Both the position numbers and the translations under genes were made by a program. The notes beneath the pieces were generated by a model. It was not told where the DNA came from, made no database searches, and saw only the letters and a program-made list of their open reading frames with translations. Source: Parundibacterium terreum (GTDB taxonomy: Bacteria; Pseudomonadota; Gammaproteobacteria; Burkholderiales; Burkholderiaceae_D). Taken from it: a stretch of 64,000 nt of DNA. The stretch spans positions 1-64,000 of the forward strand of contig NZ_BMED01000008.1 of the NCBI RefSeq assembly GCF_014636315.1, in the 5' to 3' direction. Position 1 is the stretch's first letter. Each line of letters starts with the position of its first letter. Below, piece by piece: positions 55,612 through 64,000 of the stretch.

Positions 55612-57693
55612 CTATTTCGTTGTTACTTCCTTCACCAGATCCTTCGCATCGTAGATCTTGTCCAGTGCCTCCAGGATACCGCTGCTATGCACTGCCACTG
55701 CGCGGTTGACGCGTTGATCGAACCAGAATGCACCTCCCAATGAATGGATATTGCCGTCGAAGATCAGTCCGACGATTTCTCCATTCCTGTTGATCATGGG
55801 GCTGCCCGAGTTGCCGCCTATGATGTCGTTGTCGGTGACAAAATTGAGTCGTTGCGCCTGGTTCAGTTTGCCTTTGGCGGCATGCCAGGAGGGCGGCAGT
55901 GCAAAAGGGTCTGCTCCGGTCTCCCGCGCAAATGCACCGGAAAAATCCGTGAAGGCAGGCACTTTGCTGCCGGCCTCATCCCAGCCCTTGACTTGCCCAT
56001 AGGACAGCCTCAGGCTGAAGGTGGCATCGGGATAGGCACTGGTACCTGATTGTGCAAACATCGCCTGAGCAATCAGCTCGGTATTTTTTTGTACGACGGA
56101 TTCGACTTCATGTTCGTATTGCTTGCGGATGGCGCGCGCTTGCGCATCGATGGAAATGACCAGCTTGATGAAGGGATCATCCGACTTGGCGATGGCATCC
56201 TTGCCACCGGTCCATAGCGCTTTGCGCACTGCTGGGTCATTCAATGTCGAACGTTTGATCAAATCGCTGGCGAGTTGTTCCGGCGATGCCTTGCCGAGTA
56301 TCTGCTTGACGAAGGCATCATCGGGGCCCAGTTTCTCGCGCATCTTGGTCAGTGCAAAGACGAGTTTTACTTTTTCAAATTCCGGATAGATAGGTGCAGC
56401 CGATAAAATCTGCTCTTCTACTTCCTGCAAGCGCGCATCGGAGTATTCCGGCAGGCGCTCTGCATCCGGTTTGATTTTTTCATCTGCCGCACGCACCAGG
56501 TCGCGCGCATGAAAAAAATACTCGCTCATCAAGGCGCGGCCGCCTTCGATGCTACTTACGCGAACATTCAATGCGCGATATTTTTCCTGTGCTTTTTCTA
56601 TTGCGCTCCAGGCGCCGCCTACCTTGGATTGCAGCGCCGGTTTGGATGCGACAAACTTGCGCAAAGCATTTTCCTCCTCCAGTTTCTTTTTCATGAAAGC
56701 CGGGTCGAGCAGGGTTTGCAGTTCGCCATACAATGCCTTGTAGCTGTTCTCTACGCCGAACAGCGTGCCTTCTGCCGTACGCGCGGCCTCCGGGCTGGTG
56801 GTGCGGTATTGTTCTATCACGCCGCGCAGTTCTGCCAGGCGTAGCAATCTGTCCACCAGTCCGATGTCGCGCAAGCTCAGCAACTGCGCGACCGTCAACT
56901 GGCGCTGCGTGGAGCCGGGATGGCCGGTCACAAACACCAGTTCATTTTCTTCCGCGCCGTTTTTGCTAAACGGGAAGAAATTTTTTATCTGAGCAGGCTT
57001 GCCGTTTTCATAGACGCGTACCAGTGACATATCCAGGTCGTAACGCGGGAACATGAAGTTGTCCGGGTCGCCGCCGAAAAAGGCCGCCGCTTTCTCTGGA
57101 GCCCATACCAGACGCACGTCGGCATAGCGATGATATTTATAGATATGGTAGCGCCCACCATGGTACAGATCCACCAAGTCACAGCGGGTAGAGGTCTTGT
57201 CACTGCCTACGCATGCCGACGTGAGTTTGGCGCGGACTGCATTCTGTGCGTCCTTGTAGGCATTGCCGTCAAGCCCGGCGGTGGCTTTCTTCACCTGCTC
57301 GGTGACATCCTGTATGTCTTCCAGGCGATTGACTTCCATTGCCGGGCATACTATTTCGGCTTCCCGGCTTTTGCTGAGAAAGCCATCATTCATGTAATTC
57401 TTTTGGGCCGTCGATATCTGCTCTATGCATTCGGAAGCGCAATGGTGGTTGGTCATCACCAGCCCATCTTTGGAGACAAAGGAGCCGGAGCAACCCAGCG
57501 CCAGCCGGGCAGAACTGAGCATCACATTCTTGACCCATTCGCCACTGGGTTTGTAGCCGTACTGGGATTGCAGTTTGGCCAGCGGTAAATTGTCCAGCGT
57601 CCACATGCCTTCGGCGGCACAGGACAGATTTGGCAGGGCAAGGATGACAAGTAAAGTGGTGGGGACAGCTTTTGAGAACCAGTAGTTTTTCAT
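55612..57693 (-). CDS. S46-family dipeptidyl-peptidase
   Basis: Serine exopeptidase of 693 residues that removes dipeptides from peptide N-termini in the periplasm. Signal peptide MKNYWFSKAVPTTLLVILALPNLSCA (about 26). Catalytic His in MTNHHC (about residue 83-84), Ser in IGGNSGSP (about 629). The S1-pocket position in LIFDGN (about 647) is Gly, which in this family goes with DPP7 (hydrophobic P1), while Arg marks DPP11 (acidic P1); this is from memory. Single gene on the minus strand. Confidence 0.92.
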   Translation of the reverse strand: MKNYWFSKAVPTTLLVILALPNLSCAAEGMWTLDNLPLAKLQSQYGYKPSGEWVKNVMLSSARLALGCSGSFVSKDGLVMTNHHCASECIEQISTAQKNYMNDGFLSKSREAEIVCPAMEVNRLEDIQDVTEQVKKATAGLDGNAYKDAQNAVRAKLTSACVGSDKTSTRCDLVDLYHGGRYHIYKYHRYADVRLVWAPEKAAAFFGGDPDNFMFPRYDLDMSLVRVYENGKPAQIKNFFPFSKNGAEENELVFVTGHPGSTQRQLTVAQLLSLRDIGLVDRLLRLAELRGVIEQYRTTSPEAARTAEGTLFGVENSYKALYGELQTLLDPAFMKKKLEEENALRKFVASKPALQSKVGGAWSAIEKAQEKYRALNVRVSSIEGGRALMSEYFFHARDLVRAADEKIKPDAERLPEYSDARLQEVEEQILSAAPIYPEFEKVKLVFALTKMREKLGPDDAFVKQILGKASPEQLASDLIKRSTLNDPAVRKALWTGGKDAIAKSDDPFIKLVISIDAQARAIRKQYEHEVESVVQKNTELIAQAMFAQSGTSAYPDATFSLRLSYGQVKGWDEAGSKVPAFTDFSGAFARETGADPFALPPSWHAAKGKLNQAQRLNFVTDNDIIGGNSGSPMINRNGEIVGLIFDGNIHSLGGAFWFDQRVNRAVAVHSSGILEALDKIYDAKDLVKEVTTK

Positions 57694-58220
57694 ATTTTAC
57701 CTGATGTAAAAGTCAAAAACGGGCGCAACCTGATGGATAGGGATGCGATTGGTCTAGCGGGTGGATCTGGTAGGGCGAAGCCGGTTCGGGCCGATTTTGT
57801 TCAGCCCACGGCTGCTTTCGGTGTGGCATCCTGCATGATACAAGGCCATATTAAAAAAGCAATATCGAAATGCATCAAGCATCTTGCACTTGATATTAGC
57901 TTGGGACTTCGTGAAAAAGAGGCGGAGGGCGTTGCACAAAAGATATTCTTTGGGCTGCTTTTTTGCTTTTATCAGTGTAAGAAGGCGGGAAACACTGCTA
58001 AAATCGGTGATCGTTTAGCAGTAGTAACAGAGTCAACACCAAGTTTCTGTTGCTTTCAATTAGTAGTGCTACTAAGTCTTTGATTGTATTGATGATTTTT
58101 GGAAGGTGAAAGCGTTTCAACGTCCTCCGGTCTCATCAGGAAATCAAAAAGGCGAACGTGAGTTCGCCTTTTTTCATATTAAGTAGCCTGAGCTTTTCCT
58201 ATTATAGTGATCGGTCGAAC
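57694..58220. other. Intergenic region ahead of ppiD
   Basis: 527 bases. A 116-codon ORF at 57733-58083 has no RBS and an implausible composition, and I do not call it. A strong hairpin with T-run at 58146-58174 has no gene before it on the plus strand, so a small RNA ending there is possible. Confidence 0.5.
58146..58174 (+). terminator. Orphan terminator ahead of ppiD
   Basis: GGCGAAC-GTGA-GTTCGCC with A- and T-flanks; 47 bases before the ppiD start. Confidence 0.75.
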
Positions 58221-60143
58221 ATGTTTGAGTATATTCGTACACATCAACGCTTGATGCAGTTTCTGTTGTTGCTGATTATTTTCCCGTCCTTCGTGGCCGG
58301 TGGTGTTTTCAGCTACAAATCCTTCCAGGCTGATAGTGGAGTTGCCACAGTAGGCGGCAAGTCCATCAGCCGTCAGGAATTCGATGCGGCCCAGCGCGAG
58401 CAGATAGACCGCATGCGCCAGATGTATGGCGCGCAGTTTGATCCCAAGATGCTGAATACGCCTGAAGCCAGGAAGAGCATATTGGACAACCTGATTGCCC
58501 AGCGTGCATTGAATGCGGAAGTGGCCAAGAACCATTTGAGCATTCCCGACCAGGTACTGCAGCAAAGCATCCTGTCTACTCCTGGCCTAGTAAAGCCGGA
58601 CGGCAGCTTTGACGTTGAGCGCTACAAGACTATCTTGGCTTCCCAAGGCATGACAACTGCCGGTTACGAGCAACGTCTGCGCCAGGACTTGGTTTACCAG
58701 CAACTGGTTAACGCCGTACAGGGCAGCGCATTTGTTCCAAAGACAGTAGCAACTCAGTTGTCTGCATTGAACGAGCAAGAGCGTGAAGTACAGGCGCTGG
58801 TCTTCAAGGCCGCCGATTACACCTCCAAGGTCAAAGTGACCGATGAGATGCTGAAAGCCTACTACGACAAGAATGCATCCTTGTTTGAGATTCCTGAATC
58901 CATCAAGGCTGAATATGTAGTCCTGAGCATTGATACGATTGCAGCGCAGATGGATGTCAGCGATGCCGATGTGCAGTCTTACTACGAACAAAACAAGAAA
59001 ACCTATGGCACTGAAGAAGAGCGTCGTGCCAGTCACATCCTGATCGAAGTCAAAAAAGACGCGAACGACAAGGACAAGGCAGCCGCCAAGGCCAAGGCTG
59101 AAAGCCTGCTGGCTGAAGTGCGAAAAAACCCGGCTTCCTTCGCCAAGCTGGCAAAAGAAAATTCTTCCGACACCGGCTCTGCAGAGCGCGGCGGCGACCT
59201 GGATTTCTTCGGCAAGGGCATGATGGTCAAGCCGTTTGAAGAAGCTGCCTATAAGCTGAAGCAGGGCGAGATCAGCGATGTCGTGCAATCCGATTTCGGT
59301 TACCACATCATCCAGTTGACCGCGATCAAGCCGGCTACGATCAAGCCTCTGGAAGAAGTCAAAGCAGCGATTGTTGCCGAGATCAAAAAACAGAAAGCCT
59401 CCAAAGCCTATGCGGAAGCGGCAGAAACCTTTACCAATACCGTGTATGAACAGGCTGACAGCCTGAAGCCGGTTGCCGACAAGCTGAAGCTGAAAATTCA
59501 GACTGTGGAAAACCTGACGCGCAAGCCGAATCCTGCCTTGCCGCCAAGCGCACTGACTAATAACCAAAAATTCCTGACTGCGATTTTTGGCGACAATCCT
59601 GTCAAGAAGAAGCTGAATACCGATGCAGTGGAAGTTGCTCCTTCTACGCTGGTTTCCGGCCATATCGTTGAGTACAAGCCTGCTGCAAAACGTCCGTTTG
59701 AAGAAGTGAAGGCAATGATCACAACTGCAGTCACCCAGACTGAAGCTGTGGCACTGGCGAAAAAAGAAGGCGAAGCAAAATTGCAGGCGCTGAAAGCGGC
59801 GGACAATACTGCCGGCTTCTCTGAAACAAAAACGATTTCACGCCTGAAGAATCAGGATGTGCCAGGACCTGCATTGTCTGAGCTGTTCAAGGCTGATGTG
59901 CAGAAGCTGCCGGGTTTCGTCGGCATCGATGCACCGGGTAACGGCTATGTGATCTATCGTATAGGTAGGGTTAACGTCGGCACGCCGGATGAAGCTCGCC
60001 GTGCAAGCGAACGCGCGCAGTTGGATGGTGCGCAGGCGCAGACGGAAATGTTCTCTTATGTAGAGAACCTGAAGAAAAAAGCGAAAGTTACCATCACTCC
60101 TGGCGCGCTGGAAGTTCAGCCTGCATCCGGAGCAGATCAGTAA
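58221..60143 (+). CDS. ppiD: PpiD-type periplasmic folding factor (SurA_N/parvulin)
   Basis: Membrane-anchored chaperone of 640 residues at the periplasmic exit of the Sec translocon. One membrane helix near the N-terminus (LMQFLLLLIIFPSFVAGGVFSY, split at the core), then a SurA_N-like domain (GGKSISRQEFDAAQREQIDRM), and a parvulin domain at about 267-370 (RRASHILIEVKK, FGYHIIQLTAIKP). A long helical C-terminal part follows. The start at 58221 gives MFEYIRTHQRLMQ, typical of Betaproteobacteria; upstream codons in the frame are spurious. In E. coli the same HU-ppiD neighbourhood exists, here interrupted by about 5 kb. Confidence 0.94.
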   Translation: MFEYIRTHQRLMQFLLLLIIFPSFVAGGVFSYKSFQADSGVATVGGKSISRQEFDAAQREQIDRMRQMYGAQFDPKMLNTPEARKSILDNLIAQRALNAEVAKNHLSIPDQVLQQSILSTPGLVKPDGSFDVERYKTILASQGMTTAGYEQRLRQDLVYQQLVNAVQGSAFVPKTVATQLSALNEQEREVQALVFKAADYTSKVKVTDEMLKAYYDKNASLFEIPESIKAEYVVLSIDTIAAQMDVSDADVQSYYEQNKKTYGTEEERRASHILIEVKKDANDKDKAAAKAKAESLLAEVRKNPASFAKLAKENSSDTGSAERGGDLDFFGKGMMVKPFEEAAYKLKQGEISDVVQSDFGYHIIQLTAIKPATIKPLEEVKAAIVAEIKKQKASKAYAEAAETFTNTVYEQADSLKPVADKLKLKIQTVENLTRKPNPALPPSALTNNQKFLTAIFGDNPVKKKLNTDAVEVAPSTLVSGHIVEYKPAAKRPFEEVKAMITTAVTQTEAVALAKKEGEAKLQALKAADNTAGFSETKTISRLKNQDVPGPALSELFKADVQKLPGFVGIDAPGNGYVIYRIGRVNVGTPDEARRASERAQLDGAQAQTEMFSYVENLKKKAKVTITPGALEVQPASGADQ

Positions 60144-60171
60144 TTCAAGATCTGGTAATCTGATCAGTATG

Positions 60172-60203
60172 AAAAAGGCACCGGATTCCGGTGCCTTTTT
60201 TTT
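60172..60203 (+). terminator. Terminator behind ppiD
   Basis: AAAAAGGCACCGG / CCGGTGCCTTTTT, 13-bp stem with a 3-base loop and eight T. Confidence 0.92.
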
Positions 60204-60293
60204 GCCTGAGGGCCTCAGATTTCATTGTCCCCGGTAGGTGTTGTGCATGCCTCGCGATATAGCGGGTTTGCGCATAAAGCAAAAAAAGAAAGC

Positions 60294-60328
60294 AAAAAAG
60301 CAGGCAAACCTGGTTTGCCTGCTTTTTC
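60294..60328. terminator. Terminator of the hsp20 gene (bidirectional)
   Basis: AAAAAGCAGGCAAAC / GTTTGCCTGCTTTTT, 15-bp stem with T-runs on both strands, 15 bases behind the hsp20 stop. Confidence 0.88.
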
Positions 60329-60342
60329 TTTTTTGCGGGGAA

Positions 60343-60798
60343 TTAAGCTGCTTTGCGATCCAGCAATTGCAGGTTTTCTGTACCGTCGATCAGGATCTTG
60401 CGTGGTTTCAGTGCTTCAGGCACTTCGCGCACCAGTTCGATGTTCAGCAAGCCGTTGTCCAGTTGCGCACCTGTTACGCGCAGGTGGTCGGCCAGTTGGA
60501 AGCTGTGTTCGAAATCACGCGCTGCGATACCGCGATGCAGGAAATTGCGCTGGCCTTCTTCAGTTTGTTTGCGGCCAGTGATTTTCAGTGTGCTGCGTTC
60601 TGTTTCGATTTCCAGTTCGGAACGGTCAAAACCGGCGACTGCCATCGTAATGCGATATTTGTCTTCGCTGATCAGTTCGATATTGTAAGGAGGATAGCTG
60701 GGTTGTGCATCGGCGCGTTGCGCATCGTTGAACAATTGTGCCAAGCGGTCAAAACCGATAGCGGAACGATAGAGTGGGGAGAAGTCATAAGTACGCAT
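60343..60798 (-). CDS. Small heat-shock protein (Hsp20/IbpA-like)
   Basis: 151-residue ATP-independent chaperone. MRTYDFSPLYRSAIGFDRLAQLF is the IbpA-type N-terminus. The alpha-crystallin domain spans about 35-130 (YNIELISEDKYRITMAVAGFDRSELEIE, FQLADHLRVTGAQLDNGLLNIEL), and the C-terminal tail carries the RKILI anchor motif. AAGGA lies 7 bases upstream of the ATG inside a ROSE-like hairpin, and a sigma32-like CTTGAAAA lies further upstream. Confidence 0.95.
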   Translation of the reverse strand: MRTYDFSPLYRSAIGFDRLAQLFNDAQRADAQPSYPPYNIELISEDKYRITMAVAGFDRSELEIETERSTLKITGRKQTEEGQRNFLHRGIAARDFEHSFQLADHLRVTGAQLDNGLLNIELVREVPEALKPRKILIDGTENLQLLDRKAA

Positions 60799-60802
60799 AA
60801 TA

Positions 60803-60827
60803 ATATCCTTGTTAAAGTAAGCGATAT
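60803..60827 (-). promoter_or_regulatory. ROSE-like RNA thermometer hairpin over the hsp20 RBS
   Basis: In the transcript AUAUC-G-CUU pairs with AAG-GAUAU, giving 8 bp with a single bulged G opposite the Shine-Dalgarno AAGGA and an 8-base loop. A bulged G in a UxGCU anti-SD strand is the signature of ROSE elements, which melt on heat shock. Further upstream in the leader are hairpins GCGGA...TCCGC and GTATCGCGCGATAC. Confidence 0.75.
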
Positions 60828-60935
60828 GGGTGACAGGCACACATCCGTATGTATCGCGCGATACACGCTTTTGCGGGCCTTCTGGCGGACCTCATTGAGC
60901 ATCCGCTGGTACCGATATACGAACACTTGTGATGC

Positions 60936-60943
60936 TTTTCAAG
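60936..60943 (-). promoter_or_regulatory. Sigma32-like -35 element of hsp20
   Basis: CTTGAAAA on the minus strand, an exact match to the heat-shock -35 consensus, about 138 bases before the hsp20 start. A -10 of the CCCCAT type is not clear; GTATAT lies about 16 bases on. The resulting leader would be about 105-115 bases, the size of known ROSE leaders. Confidence 0.55.
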
Positions 60944-61123
60944 GCTTTTTTTGAAAAAAGAAAATCTGCGTATTTGTCATCATTTTTTTGCTCCAGAACA
61001 AGTAGAATGGCGTCCATAGGTGCTGAGGGCGGAATCCGGAAATGCAAGAGCCAGTCTTAAAAATGGCGTGGCCGGACACGAAGCGGCAAGAAAAGTGACA
61101 AGAATTTGTTTTAAGGAAACATC

Positions 61124-61675
61124 GTGGCAAAACTTTATTTCAGGTATTCGGCAATGAATGCCGGCAAGTCGACGGCAATGCTGCAGGTCGCGCATAACTA
61201 TGAAGAGCAGGGGCAGAGCGTCAAGCTGTATACCGCAGCGATAGATAACCGCTACGGCGGCGGCAAGGTGACCTCCCGTCTTGGCCCGCAACGCAATGCA
61301 GAAGTGTTCGACGCATCGTTTGATTTTTTAAAGGAAGTGCCCAAGGTCAGCTGTGTGCTGATCGATGAAGCGCAGTTCCTGTCCTCCGCTCAAGTCAAAC
61401 AATTGCACCAACTGGCGCAGGTCAAGGGCGTGCCGGTGATTTGCTATGGCTTGCGCAGCGATTTCATGGGGGAGCCGTTTGAAGGCGCCGCCTATCTGCT
61501 AGCTTTGGCCGACGATATCGAAGAGCTGAAAAACATTTGCTCCTGCGGCAAGAAGGCGACGATGAATATACGCGTGGGTGCTGACGGCAAGCGTGTCACC
61601 AGCGGCGAACAGATTGATATCGGCGGCAATGAACGCTACAAGCATGTCTGTGGCCGCTGTTTTTATTCTTCCTGA
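61124..61675 (+). CDS. tdk: Thymidine kinase
   Basis: Type II thymidine kinase for pyrimidine salvage, 183 residues, starting at GTG with AAGGA 7 bases upstream. P-loop RYSAMNAGKSTAML, Walker B-like VLIDEAQFL, lid CYGLRSDFMGEPFEGA and a zinc site formed by CSCGKKA and CGRC. Slightly short relative to the E. coli enzyme but complete. Confidence 0.96.
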   Translation: MAKLYFRYSAMNAGKSTAMLQVAHNYEEQGQSVKLYTAAIDNRYGGGKVTSRLGPQRNAEVFDASFDFLKEVPKVSCVLIDEAQFLSSAQVKQLHQLAQVKGVPVICYGLRSDFMGEPFEGAAYLLALADDIEELKNICSCGKKATMNIRVGADGKRVTSGEQIDIGGNERYKHVCGRCFYSS

Positions 61676-61728
61676 TTTTTAAACGTATTTACTGCATGCT
61701 CACAGACGCTCCCTGCTGATTGGATTCC

Positions 61729-62889
61729 ATGAAAAAAAGATTGCTGCTGTTGAGCGTATCGGCGGGCGCTGGGCACATGCGGGCCGCAGAGGCTATCCGC
61801 GTCAGTGCCGGCGATGCCGACGTGGAAGTCACGCACCTTGATGCGATGGATTTCGTGACGACCGCGTTTCGTAAGCTGTATACGGATTTCTATATCAAGC
61901 TTGTCAACAAGGCGCCCGGCCTATGGGGCTATCTGTATAACGCCAGTAACGAGGCACAGCCCGACGGCACGATGGAAAGAGTGCGGCGCCAGCTGGAACG
62001 CATGAACGCACGCGCCTTGCTAAGGGAGATCAAGGCCTTCCATCCGGATGCAATTATCTGTACGCATTTCTTGCCGGCGGAGATGTTGTCGCGGCTGATA
62101 CGCAAGGACGAATTACATTGCCCGGTGTGGGTGCAGGTGACCGATTTTGATTTGCACAGGATGTGGGTGCATGAGCATATGCGCGGCTATTTTGCGGCGA
62201 ATGATGAAGTGGCCTTCCGCATGCGTGCGCAGGGTATAGCCGCCGACAGTATCCATATCGCGGGAATCCCCATCATGCCGGCGTTTGCGCAGCCGCTGGA
62301 CCGTGTTGCCTGCGCGCGCGAGTTTGGGCTGGATCCGCAGCGCCGCACTTTTCTGCTGATGGGCGGCGGCGCCGGCGTCGGCAGTATGGATGCCATAGCC
62401 AAGCGCTTGCTGGCGCTGGAAGGGAATTTCCAATTAATCGTACTGACAGGGAAAAACACGGCACTGCTGGCCGGTTTGAAGACATTGGCGGAGGCCCAGC
62501 CCGGCCGCCTGTTTCCGCAAGGCTTTACCAACCAGGTAGAGCGCCTGATGGCCTGCGCCGATCTGGTGATTACCAAGCCCGGCGGCCTCACGACGTCTGA
62601 ATGCCTGGCAATGGGTTTGCCGATGATAGTCAATGCGCCGATACCGGGGCAGGAAGAGCGCAATGCCGACTTCCTGCTGGAGCAGGGCGTAGCGCTGAAG
62701 GCATTTGACGATGTCACGCTGGAGTACCGCATACGCCATCTGCTGCAGCATCCGGCCAAGCTGGACGATATGGCGGATAAGGCGAGAAAACTGGGGCGCG
62801 CGCATGCTGCCAGGGATGTGCTGAATATCGTATTGAAAGACTTGTCGCTTCCACAAACCACGCCGGATGAATCTGTCACCACCTCATGA
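61729..62889 (+). CDS. MGDG-synthase-like glycosyltransferase (GT28)
   Basis: 386 residues. N-terminal MGDG_synth domain (LLLLSVSAGAGHMRAAEAIRVSA), then a GT-B C-terminal domain with LLMGGGAGVGSM and the sugar-nucleotide site ITKPGGLTTSECLAMGLPMI. Homologues use UDP-sugars to glycosylate diacylglycerol; in Proteobacteria the product (for example a monoglycosyl lipid made under phosphate stress) is rarely established. The next gene, a membrane protein, overlaps its stop (ATGA). Confidence 0.88.
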   Translation: MKKRLLLLSVSAGAGHMRAAEAIRVSAGDADVEVTHLDAMDFVTTAFRKLYTDFYIKLVNKAPGLWGYLYNASNEAQPDGTMERVRRQLERMNARALLREIKAFHPDAIICTHFLPAEMLSRLIRKDELHCPVWVQVTDFDLHRMWVHEHMRGYFAANDEVAFRMRAQGIAADSIHIAGIPIMPAFAQPLDRVACAREFGLDPQRRTFLLMGGGAGVGSMDAIAKRLLALEGNFQLIVLTGKNTALLAGLKTLAEAQPGRLFPQGFTNQVERLMACADLVITKPGGLTTSECLAMGLPMIVNAPIPGQEERNADFLLEQGVALKAFDDVTLEYRIRHLLQHPAKLDDMADKARKLGRAHAARDVLNIVLKDLSLPQTTPDESVTTS

Positions 62890-63392
62890 CTAAACGAAAC
62901 CAAGCTTTACCCATATTGATGACGCTGGCCTGGATTGCCTTGCTGGGGCTGTTCTTTGCGCAGACCGAGATACAGATAGAGGGCTCTGCGGGCTGGGCGG
63001 CCAACCTGCCAACCTGGCGCATAGAAAAACACTGGCTGCTGGATATCTTTTGGGGCGGTAGGGCAATGACCGGCTATCACGCCTGGGTTTTTCCATTCAT
63101 CACGCTATTCTTCCACTTCCCGTTTTTCTTCATGCAGCAATGGTCCTGGCGGCTGCAGGCGCGCGCTGCTGCCAGCATCATGCTGTTCTGGATCACCGAA
63201 GATTTTCTGTGGTTCGTGATGAATCCGGCTTTTGGATTGGCGCGTTTCAATCCCGTGGATGTTCCCTGGCATAAGCACTGGCTCCTGGGTGCGCCTGTTG
63301 ACTACTGGATGTTTTCCACGATTGCGCTGGTGCTGTTCTGGTATTCATACTCCCGCAGCAAAATTTCCCAGGGCCAGCCGGCATCAATGTGA
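62886..63392 (+). CDS. Integral membrane protein coupled to the glycosyltransferase
   Basis: 168 residues with four hydrophobic segments (about 10-26, 66-84, 95-112 and 145-160) and many Trp and His residues (DIFWGGRAMTGYHAWVF, WHKHWLLG). Family not recognised. Overlap with the glycosyltransferase suggests a role in the same lipid pathway. Its end overlaps the convergent universal stress gene by 9 bases. Confidence 0.8.
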   Translation: MTKRNQALPILMTLAWIALLGLFFAQTEIQIEGSAGWAANLPTWRIEKHWLLDIFWGGRAMTGYHAWVFPFITLFFHFPFFFMQQWSWRLQARAAASIMLFWITEDFLWFVMNPAFGLARFNPVDVPWHKHWLLGAPVDYWMFSTIALVLFWYSYSRSKISQGQPASM

Positions 63393-64000
63393 CATCAGGA
63401 TAGGAACCGTCATGCTCTCCATGATGGTCCTGGTGACACCGCCCATGATCATTTCCCTGAAACGCGAATGCCCGTAGCCACCCATGACGATCAGGTCGCT
63501 GTCCAGGTCGTGCGCCAGCGATAGCAGGCCGTTGCCGACATCGGTATTGGTCTTATGCACCGACACTTCCGCATTGATACCGTGACGGCTCAGGTATAGC
63601 GCAATGTCTGTTCCAGGCCGCTCGCCGGGTACATCGAAAGTGGAGTGGTCCTGGTTGAACATCGCCACCTGGACTACTCCGGCCCGTTTCAGCAGCGGGA
63701 TGGCGTCGGTCACTGCGCGCGTCGATTCACGGCTGGCATCCCAGGCGATCAGAGGGCGCTTGGCGAAGGAAGTGAAGTCGCCGGCATAGGGAATAATCAG
63801 TACTGGCCGTCCGGAATGCATCACGATGTATTCCGGGAAATCGGGTAGTACGGAAGGCGATGGTTCGTCGCGATTGGCTTGCCCCACCACGATCAGGTCG
63901 CTATACCTGGACAATACTCCTATGCCACCGCCTGCCTCGTCATGCGCAACCATGCTCTCCTGCGATAGCACACCCAGATCGTGCACCCGCTGTGCAAAGC
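63384..64000 (-). CDS. Universal stress protein (tandem UspA), C-terminal part
   Basis: The gene continues beyond the right edge. 204 residues are visible: the end of a first Usp domain (YSDLIVVGQANRD, IVMHSGRPVLIIPYAG) and a complete second domain (RPLIAWDASRESTRAVTDAIPLL, DLIVMGGYGHSRFREMIMGGVTRTIM) with the G-2x-G-9x-G(S/T)-type ATP site. Ends convergently with the membrane protein gene, overlapping it by 9 bases. Confidence 0.9.
   Translation of the reverse strand, partial: FAQRVHDLGVLSQESMVAHDEAGGGIGVLSRYSDLIVVGQANRDEPSPSVLPDFPEYIVMHSGRPVLIIPYAGDFTSFAKRPLIAWDASRESTRAVTDAIPLLKRAGVVQVAMFNQDHSTFDVPGERPGTDIALYLSRHGINAEVSVHKTNTDVGNGLLSLAHDLDSDLIVMGGYGHSRFREMIMGGVTRTIMESMTVPILMSH

Noticed and set aside
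57733..58083. 116-codon ORF ahead of ppiD
   Set aside because: No RBS, Cys-rich and disordered composition; the region reads better as non-coding.

Overview
The window is a stretch of betaproteobacterial chromosome, most likely from the Oxalobacteraceae (Herminiimonas/Janthinobacterium type). That placement rests on the gene orders leuC-entericidin-leuD-leuB-asd-fimV-truA and lepA-lepB-DUF4845-rnc-era-recO-pdxJ-acpS-uvrC-pgsA, the nadA-nadC/nadB cluster, and strong resemblance of the proteins to Burkholderiales families. It is inference from gene content, not a database search.

Layout. 1-219: start of a response-regulator gene running off the left edge. 0.6-7.9 kb: aroC, an MFS transporter, and the leucine operon leuC-(entericidin)-leuD-leuB, then asd. 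8.5-11.4 kb: fimV; then truA. 12.6-22.5 kb: a dense housekeeping run (lepA, lepB, DUF4845, rnc, era, recO, pdxJ, acpS, uvrC, pgsA), mostly with overlapping starts and stops. 22.5-23.2 kb: five tRNA genes (three identical Gly-GCC, Cys-GCA, Leu-UAA).

23.2-37.6 kb: an integrated P4-like satellite or island in the 3' end of tRNA-Leu. It has a P4-type tyrosine integrase next to attL, a degenerate attR copy 14.4 kb away, and integrase arm-type repeats at both ends. It also has an AlpA-like regulator, four small unknown genes behind a leader that resembles the P4/P1 immunity RNA region, and a PriCT-TOPRIM-DUF927 primase-helicase. Two clusters of a GTGTGGCA iteron lie far apart, as ori1 and crr do in phage P4. 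Cargo consists of AT-rich genes that look like anti-phage defence: an MrcB_N-HNH nuclease with an unknown partner, a membrane protein plus KAP ATPase pair, and an OLD-like ATPase-TOPRIM nuclease. This island is the most interesting part of the window.

37.6-44.6 kb: genus-specific accessory genes. These include a gene broken by two stop codons, an ArsR-SRPBCC operon with two operators three helical turns apart, a thioesterase, and several small proteins, three of which look distantly related. 44.7-52.2 kb: an orphan LivK-type binding protein, NAD biosynthesis (nadA-nadC facing nadB), a large inverted repeat, and purT. 52.5-64 kb: HU, tRNA-Val, tRNA-Asp with a duplicated 3' tail, a TetR regulator divergent from a duplicated SnoaL-like lipoprotein, a tautomerase, an S46 peptidase, ppiD, and a small heat-shock gene with a ROSE-like RNA thermometer. 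They are followed by tdk, a MGDG-synthase-like glycosyltransferase with a membrane partner, and a universal stress protein running off the right edge.
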